Source: G965240365 sp965240365 (lineage in GTDB: Bacteria; Pseudomonadota; Gammaproteobacteria; Eutrophobiales; Eutrophobiaceae). Taken from it: a stretch of 64,000 bases of DNA. This document shows, piece by piece, positions 57,472 to 64,000 of the stretch. The stretch covers positions 1,674,001-1,738,000 of the forward strand of contig OZ251218.1 in assembly GCA_965240365.1 (NCBI GenBank), given 5' to 3'. How positions within the stretch are numbered: the first letter of the stretch is position 1; the number at the start of each line of letters is the position of its first letter. The notes under the pieces are model-generated. The model saw nothing but the letters and a program-made list of their open reading frames with translations. It was not told the origin of the DNA and did not search any database. Both the position numbers and the translations under genes were made by a program.

Positions 57472-58146
57472 TCAGTCTGCCTGTAGCCGGGCCACGATCT
57501 TCATCGGCAGGAACAGGCGTGTTCGTCTATTGTGGGTATCAAGCGCCTGAAATCCATATCGTTGGTAAAATCCCTGTGCGCTATCATTCAGCGCATCAAC
57601 CACGACGGCATAAGATGGCAAATGAAAATTAATCGTATAGATATGCTTTAACGCCCTGACAACAGACACCTTGCCCAGGCCATGTCCCTGTGCTTGCTTA
57701 TGCACCGCAAGCTGAGCGATCAACATAACCGGGACGGGGTAGTGTGGCAGTTTCCCGGCCAGCTTTTCCGGCAATGTCTGACGCTTGATTTCAGTATGGA
57801 AACTCTGATTTAATCAGAGTTTCCTGCGGCACAGGGATGTGCCGCCAAAATCATTGACGTATGTCATTGATTTTGAAGCAAGGTGAAAATCGCATTTTCA
57901 CCTTGCGTGCCCTGAGAAATCCAAGATGGATTTATTCAGGGCTTCCGTATGGGACAAGGTATAGAAAGCGCATATATCGGCCTTATTCTCCCTGGCAGGA
58001 AGCACCATTGTCTTGCTGATCCCCGCATCCCTGTGGCGCGCCGCAAATTGCCGCAAGAAGCGGTTTAACTCTTCCGTGCCGCAATCGAAGGATTGACGAT
58101 TATGGACAGCTTTATCAAGCTCAATAAAGCCGGAAGCAGGCGTCAC
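57472..58146 (-). pseudogene. GNAT acetyltransferase toxin (TacT-like), split by element A
   Basis: The GTG at 58146 overlaps the antitoxin stop (GTGA). The first part (58146 to about 57951) encodes FIELDKAVHNRQSFDCGTEE to AFYTLSH. The second (57793-57472) encodes LPEKLAGKLPHYPVPVMLIA, the acetyl-CoA motif VHKQAQGHGLGKV and YQRYGFQAL. Element A sits between them. Removing it with one target-site copy joins the parts as TLSHTEIKRQTLPEKL without frameshift, giving about 170 residues. Intact TacT-type toxins acetylate aminoacyl-tRNA. As sequenced the toxin is cut off after its first third and should be inactive. Confidence 0.88.
57798..57946 (-). mobile_element. Element A copy 4, 149 bp, in the toxin gene; target duplication GTAT
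   Basis: Flanked by GTAT at 57794-57797 and 57947-57950. It has the full palindrome series but no 19-bp CCTGCCTGC insert, so it is the shortest, uninserted form. Orientation is opposite to copies 1 and 2. Confidence 0.92.
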
Positions 58147-58412
58147 CCAATACCCTGCCGTTTGGCAAACTCTACGGCCTCGCGCAGATTTTTAGCGGGC
58201 GCTTCTGCGACGTCGCAGGCGGCAATAAAGCGATCAAATACGTCATTCTTGAGCGTGATAGAGGCATGTTCCTGAATAACGGCTTCCGCATCCTTTTCAA
58301 TAAGGCGCACAACATACTCGGTCAGGCTCTTCATGCCTTTTAGCGCGGCCGCTTTCTCGGCCGCAATTTTCACGGATTCATCAATTCTCATGTCTATACG
58401 GGCTGTAGTCAT
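58143..58412 (-). CDS. DUF1778 antitoxin (TacA-like)
   Basis: This 89-residue protein has a ribbon-helix-helix start (ARIDMRIDESVKIAAEKAAA and LKGMKSLTEYVV) and an acidic/hydrophobic toxin-binding tail. DUF1778 proteins pair with GNAT toxins and repress their own operon. The ATG at 58412 with GAGG about 9 bp upstream is chosen over one 19 codons earlier. The toxin gene overlaps its stop by 4 bp but is broken, leaving a possibly orphan antitoxin. Confidence 0.88.
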   Translation of the reverse strand: MTTARIDMRIDESVKIAAEKAAALKGMKSLTEYVVRLIEKDAEAVIQEHASITLKNDVFDRFIAACDVAEAPAKNLREAVEFAKRQGIG

Positions 58413-58537
58413 GCTATCTACCTCGCTTAAAATAATATTCTGTGTCAGCCGGGTTAATGGTATCGTCAATCATTAAAATGTACAGCATATCTCTGTACAT
58501 CAGAAGCGTATGCCCAGCCAGCGCGCTTGCGCGGCAT

Positions 58538-59833
58538 TCAGGCCGGATTCTCGCCGTTGTGCCCGGTCGTGGTGTCGGCAAGTTCCCTGAGGCGGGCTGT
58601 TTTTACCGAGTTGCCGGAGACCTGGGTGACTTCGATCAGGTAGTGGCCAATCTTCAGGGCAGTGCCGGATTCCGGGATATATTCCAGCCTTTCCAGTAAC
58701 AGACCATTCAGGGTCTTGGGACCGTCCGTGGGCAGGCGCCATTTTAAGCGCCGGTTGATTTCGCGCAGGTGGGCCGAGCCATCGACCAGATAATCGCCCT
58801 CGGTCTGAGGCTGAATATCAAGATTAAAGGTTTGCATGTCGGTGGTAAATTCACCCACGATCTCTTCCAGAATATCTTCCAGCGTGACCAACCCCTGCAC
58901 GACGCCATATTCATCGACCACGATGCCGAAGCGATGCCGGTTGCGCTGAAAATTGAGCAGTTGCGTATGCAGCGGGGCGCCCTTGGGCACATAGTAGCAG
59001 TCGCTCAGGATGTCCCGGATGGCCTGTTTGGTAATTTCCCCCTTGTCGTTCAAGAGGCGCGGGATTCGGCGCACATGGATGATGCCGATAATGTTATTAA
59101 TATCGGCTTCATAGACCGGCAGGCGCGTGTGCTGGCAATGATTGAGTTGCGCCATGATTTCATTAACCGGGTCATCCAGATTGATCGCGTCCACTTCATT
59201 GCGGGGCAGCATGATGTCATCCACGCTGACGTTTTCCAGTTCCAGAATACTCAGCAGCATCCGCTGATGGCGTTTGGGTATCAGGGCGCCGGCCTCGCGC
59301 ACGATGGTGCGCAGTTCATCCGGCGACAAGGCGGAATCCTCCTGCTCGTCAAGCCGGACGCCGATCAGCCTCAAGAGGCCATTGGACACCCAGTTGATCA
59401 GCCAGACGGCGGGGTAGGCCAGTTTCATGAGCGGCGCCAGCACATAGCTGGCCGGGAAGGCGATGGTTTCAGGGCTGATCGCCGCGATGGTCTTGGGCAT
59501 GACTTCGGCAAAGATCAGAAAGATCACGACCAGAATGACCGGCGCCAGCGCGACCCCCAGGTTGCCCAGCAGCCGGATCCCGATCAGCGTCGCGATAGAG
59601 GCCGCGATGAAATTGACCAGATTATTGCCCAGCAATATCAGGCCGATCAGCCGATCCGGCCGCATGAGCAGCTTCTCGGAAATTATCGCGCTGCGTTTCC
59701 CCTCTTTGGCCAGATGCCGCAGGCGATAACGGTTTAGCGCAATCATTGAGGTTTCCGAACTGGAAAAGAATGCGGACAGAAGCACCAGACAAAACAGGGC
59801 GCCAAATAATACGGATAGCGGAATATCGTCCAA
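58538..59833 (-). CDS. CNNM/CorC-family membrane protein (DUF21, two CBS, CorC_HlyC)
   Basis: This 431-residue protein has an N-terminal DUF21 domain with four helices (LFGALFCLVLLSAFFSSSET start), two CBS domains (near VDDIMLPRNEVDAINLDDPV and CYYVPKGAPLHTQLLNFQRN) and a C-terminal CorC_HlyC domain (FGIVVDEYGVVQGLVTLEDI). The family is linked to magnesium/cobalt efflux or resistance. It corresponds to E. coli YfjD, which lies next to ypjD as here. Called hemolysin in older records without good cause. Confidence 0.9.
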   Translation of the reverse strand: MDDIPLSVLFGALFCLVLLSAFFSSSETSMIALNRYRLRHLAKEGKRSAIISEKLLMRPDRLIGLILLGNNLVNFIAASIATLIGIRLLGNLGVALAPVILVVIFLIFAEVMPKTIAAISPETIAFPASYVLAPLMKLAYPAVWLINWVSNGLLRLIGVRLDEQEDSALSPDELRTIVREAGALIPKRHQRMLLSILELENVSVDDIMLPRNEVDAINLDDPVNEIMAQLNHCQHTRLPVYEADINNIIGIIHVRRIPRLLNDKGEITKQAIRDILSDCYYVPKGAPLHTQLLNFQRNRHRFGIVVDEYGVVQGLVTLEDILEEIVGEFTTDMQTFNLDIQPQTEGDYLVDGSAHLREINRRLKWRLPTDGPKTLNGLLLERLEYIPESGTALKIGHYLIEVTQVSGNSVKTARLRELADTTTGHNGENPA

Positions 59834-59918
59834 AGATGTGAAAGCCTTTCGTTGTCAACCAGGAATATTGTGCTGGATTTCAGCGCGTATTCAAGTTTTA
59901 ACGGGTAAAGCGGCCGTC

Positions 59919-60737
59919 TCAGACCCGTTGCAGCAGTAATTCCAGCACGAATTTCGAGCCGAGATAGGCCAGCAACAGGGCCACAAAGCCGCCCAGCGCC
60001 CAGCGGGTGACCTTTTTGCCGCGCCAGCCGGCCGTCCAGCGTTTCCAGAGCAGGATACAGTAGGTCAGCCAGGCCACGATAGACAGCACGGTCTTGTGTA
60101 CCAGGTGTTGGGCAAACAAATCTTCGATAAACACAAGCCCGGTCACCAGGCTCAGGCTCAGGAAGAAGAAGCCGATAACGATTAATTCAATCAGCAGATT
60201 TTCCATGACCTGTAACGGCGGCAGGATATTGATGATTTTCCCCGCGCGCTTGGCTTTTATCATTTTTTCCTGCAAGGCCAGGATGAGGGCCTGCAGGGCG
60301 CTGATCATCAGCAGGCTGTAGGCGCAGATCGAGAGTAAAATATGCACACGCAGACCGCCCGACAGGGAATCGGCCAGGATGCGCTCGCCCGGCATCCGCA
60401 TCTCCAGCAGGATGGCCACGATCGCAACCGGAAATAACAGCAGCAACAGGTTTTCCAGCGGCCGGAGAAAGGAAGTCAGCATGACGATCAGGGCGACCAG
60501 CCAGCCGATCAGCGAAATGGCGTTAAAAAAACTGAAGTCCAGGCCCTCGCCGGGGAAAATGGAGGGATACAGCAGTTTGGCATGCAGGATCAGGGCGGCA
60601 AAGGCAAACAGATTAAACAGTCGCCCCGCCAGCCGGTTTGCATCCCCGGCATGATAGAATTTCAGGGCCAGGGCCACGGTGGCGGCGAGGTAAAGCAGGA
60701 TAGCAATAAGGGGGGCGATATTCATCATTAGAATCAT
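59919..60737 (-). CDS. ypjD: Inner-membrane protein of the CcsA/YpjD family
   Basis: This 272-residue protein has about eight helices and the cytochrome c assembly-type core (LRVHILLSICAYSLLMISAL, then QALILALQEK). E. coli YpjD is the neighbour of YfjD and ffh; its role is not settled, though the fold is that of haem-handling CcsA proteins. The conserved WGHD tryptophan-rich motif of true CcsA is absent. It precedes the CorC-family gene by 85 bp. Confidence 0.82.
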   Translation of the reverse strand: MILMMNIAPLIAILLYLAATVALALKFYHAGDANRLAGRLFNLFAFAALILHAKLLYPSIFPGEGLDFSFFNAISLIGWLVALIVMLTSFLRPLENLLLLLFPVAIVAILLEMRMPGERILADSLSGGLRVHILLSICAYSLLMISALQALILALQEKMIKAKRAGKIINILPPLQVMENLLIELIVIGFFFLSLSLVTGLVFIEDLFAQHLVHKTVLSIVAWLTYCILLWKRWTAGWRGKKVTRWALGGFVALLLAYLGSKFVLELLLQRV

Positions 60738-61009
60738 TCAGTCTCAATACGGCATCATTGCATATTATCAGCGGTCGGAGAAGGGCCTGAGGCCACCGGC
60801 CGTGAATTCTGTTTGTGCAGGCTTAGACAGAAGTGAGGCTTTTCCAGGAAAAGAAATCGGGGAGTTTGTGGGCGCTTACTATACACAGGATAAATGATGT
60901 AGAAAGATCTGGAACAAACTGCTGAGGATGCGTACAGCCGCCCGGCCTGCCTTCCTGAATTCCTCGGCCACTCGTTATGGACTGTCGGGATATCCCTGTT
61001 GCCTTCGTC

Positions 61010-61260
61010 GTCATTCCAGCGAAAGCTCGCCTACAGGACGTACGCCTACAGGACGTAGGTGGTAGAGCGGCGTCTGGAACGAGCCGCCGAGGTGGTAGAG
61101 CGGCGCCTGCCTGCAGCAGGCAGGTCTGGAACTAGCCGCCGAGGAATCCAGGAAGACAGGCCGGGGTATTATGTGAATTCCAGTTTCCGCCTGCTTGCGC
61201 CAGACCAAGCAGAATAGTGTGTTTGGTTGTCATTCCCGGCCCACAGCAGGCAGGTCAAAA
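61010..61260. repeat. Mixed short repeats between ypjD and the receptor
   Basis: GGTGGTAGAGCGGCG is repeated twice (61048 and 61090 regions), CGCCTACAGGACGTA is repeated twice, and one CCTGCCTGCAGCAGGCAGG palindrome is present. No gene is seen in the gap 60738-61370 before the receptor promoter. Confidence 0.7.
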
Positions 61261-61302
61261 TAACAACGCTAAAAATAATTTCCTGTTTTTATAAAAATAA
61301 AC

Positions 61303-61331
61303 TTGCGAATCATTTCAACTGCTTTTATAAT
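61303..61331 (+). promoter_or_regulatory. Sigma-70 promoter with overlapping Fur-like box
   Basis: TTGCGA (61303-61308) and TATAAT (61326-61331) are 17 bp apart. TTGCGAATCATTTCAACTGC is the same as before the 7309 receptor. Near-identity continues to the ATG. Confidence 0.6.
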
Positions 61332-61370
61332 TATTGTTTTCCAATTAACCAAAGACACGAGGATGTCACA

Positions 61371-63670
<2,300 letters not shown>

Positions 63671-63689
63671 GCAAACCGCTGCCCATCCA

Positions 63690-63960
63690 AACACCCCGCC
63701 TGCCTGCCGCAGGTAGGCGGGGCTAACCTCCCAGTCCGGCAACAACCAAAGAGACCACCACAAAACACCTATCCCCCGTCATACCTTCGTCATTTATGGA
63801 CAGGATGTCCTGTATGCGGCGTGAGGGCACGCCTACAGGGATGTAGGTGGTAGAGCAGCGTCAGGAACAGGCTGCCAAGGACGCCCGTAGCCGCCCGGCG
63901 AAAGCCCGAATGACAACGAGGGCGTAATCTGCTTAATCTGCCTGCCCGATTAGTCCCATA
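63690..63960. repeat. Degenerate repeats at the window end
   Basis: Contains GCCTGCCTGCCGCAGGTAGG, TTATGGACAGGATGTCCTGT (also near 20705 in inverse direction) and GGTGGTAGAGCAGCG (as near 61048). No gene is seen from 63671 to the end. Confidence 0.7.
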
Positions 63961-64000
63961 TATCGAACCCCGACATCTATTCGTTTTTAGCGCACAAAAT

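Overview
The window looks like chromosome of a Gram-negative proteobacterium, most likely a gammaproteobacterium. It carries LPS transport and Kdo synthesis genes (kdsD-kdsC-lptC-lptA-lptB), four TonB-dependent receptors, two other outer-membrane porin-like proteins, rpoN with the nitrogen-PTS genes, amgK-murU and the ypjD-corC pair. HPr kinase beside rpoN-hpf-ptsN is typical of beta- and some gammaproteobacteria. No rRNA, tRNA, phage or classical IS transposase gene was recognised, so the species cannot be named.

Layout. 1-6.7 kb: end of a beta-barrel gene, a GGDEF-EAL protein, a phosphate-type porin and a secreted GH19 chitinase. 7.2-9.6 kb: a siderophore-type receptor with a poly-C tract after its signal peptide. 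9.8-20.4 kb: one long minus-strand cluster, kdsD-kdsC-lptC-lptA-lptB-rpoN-hpf-ptsN-hprK-rapZ-EIIA-ptsH-ptsI, joining envelope biogenesis, sigma-54 and a regulatory PTS without sugar permeases. 20.8-26.2 kb: a CaCA exchanger, amgK-murU for cell-wall sugar recycling, and a second receptor of the same family, all enclosed by about 200-bp inverted repeats. 26.6-32.9 kb: a Nudix hydrolase and a very GC-rich thiamine cluster (thiO-thiS-thiG-thiE-thiF, later tenA), interrupted by repeats and a guanidinium exporter. 33-37 kb: gene debris (hsdM and GIY-YIG pieces), a PD-(D/E)XK protein, VanZ and a DUF1348 protein. 36.5-42.8 kb: cyanate/nitrate utilisation (cynS plus an ABC transporter) facing a sigma-54 activator, with a good -24/-12 promoter between them. 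43-57 kb: a histidine phosphatase, a ferredoxin reductase-like flavoprotein, a fused hydantoinase/oxoprolinase, an O-antigen ligase, a DeoR regulator, a receptor and KDPG aldolase. 57-64 kb: a broken toxin-antitoxin pair, corC-ypjD and a third poly-C receptor.

Two systems stand out. First, three paralogous receptors share promoter, leader peptide and a C-rich run straight after the signal peptide. Two runs are pure poly-C (16 and 28 nt) and both put the gene out of frame. The third is 17 nt, interrupted by A residues, and in frame. This looks like phase-variable iron-receptor expression with one locked-on member. Second, non-coding palindromic elements have moved in this genome. A 149-187 bp element (here 'element A') has 11-bp terminal repeats and 4-bp target duplications in four copies. 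One copy splits a GNAT toxin gene, and removing it in silico restores the reading frame exactly. A 19-bp palindrome appears as an exact insert at different places inside element A copies (187 = 149 + 2 x 19). A second element (B) is itself a target of A. Dispersed REP-like units based on GTCATTCC fill most intergenic gaps.
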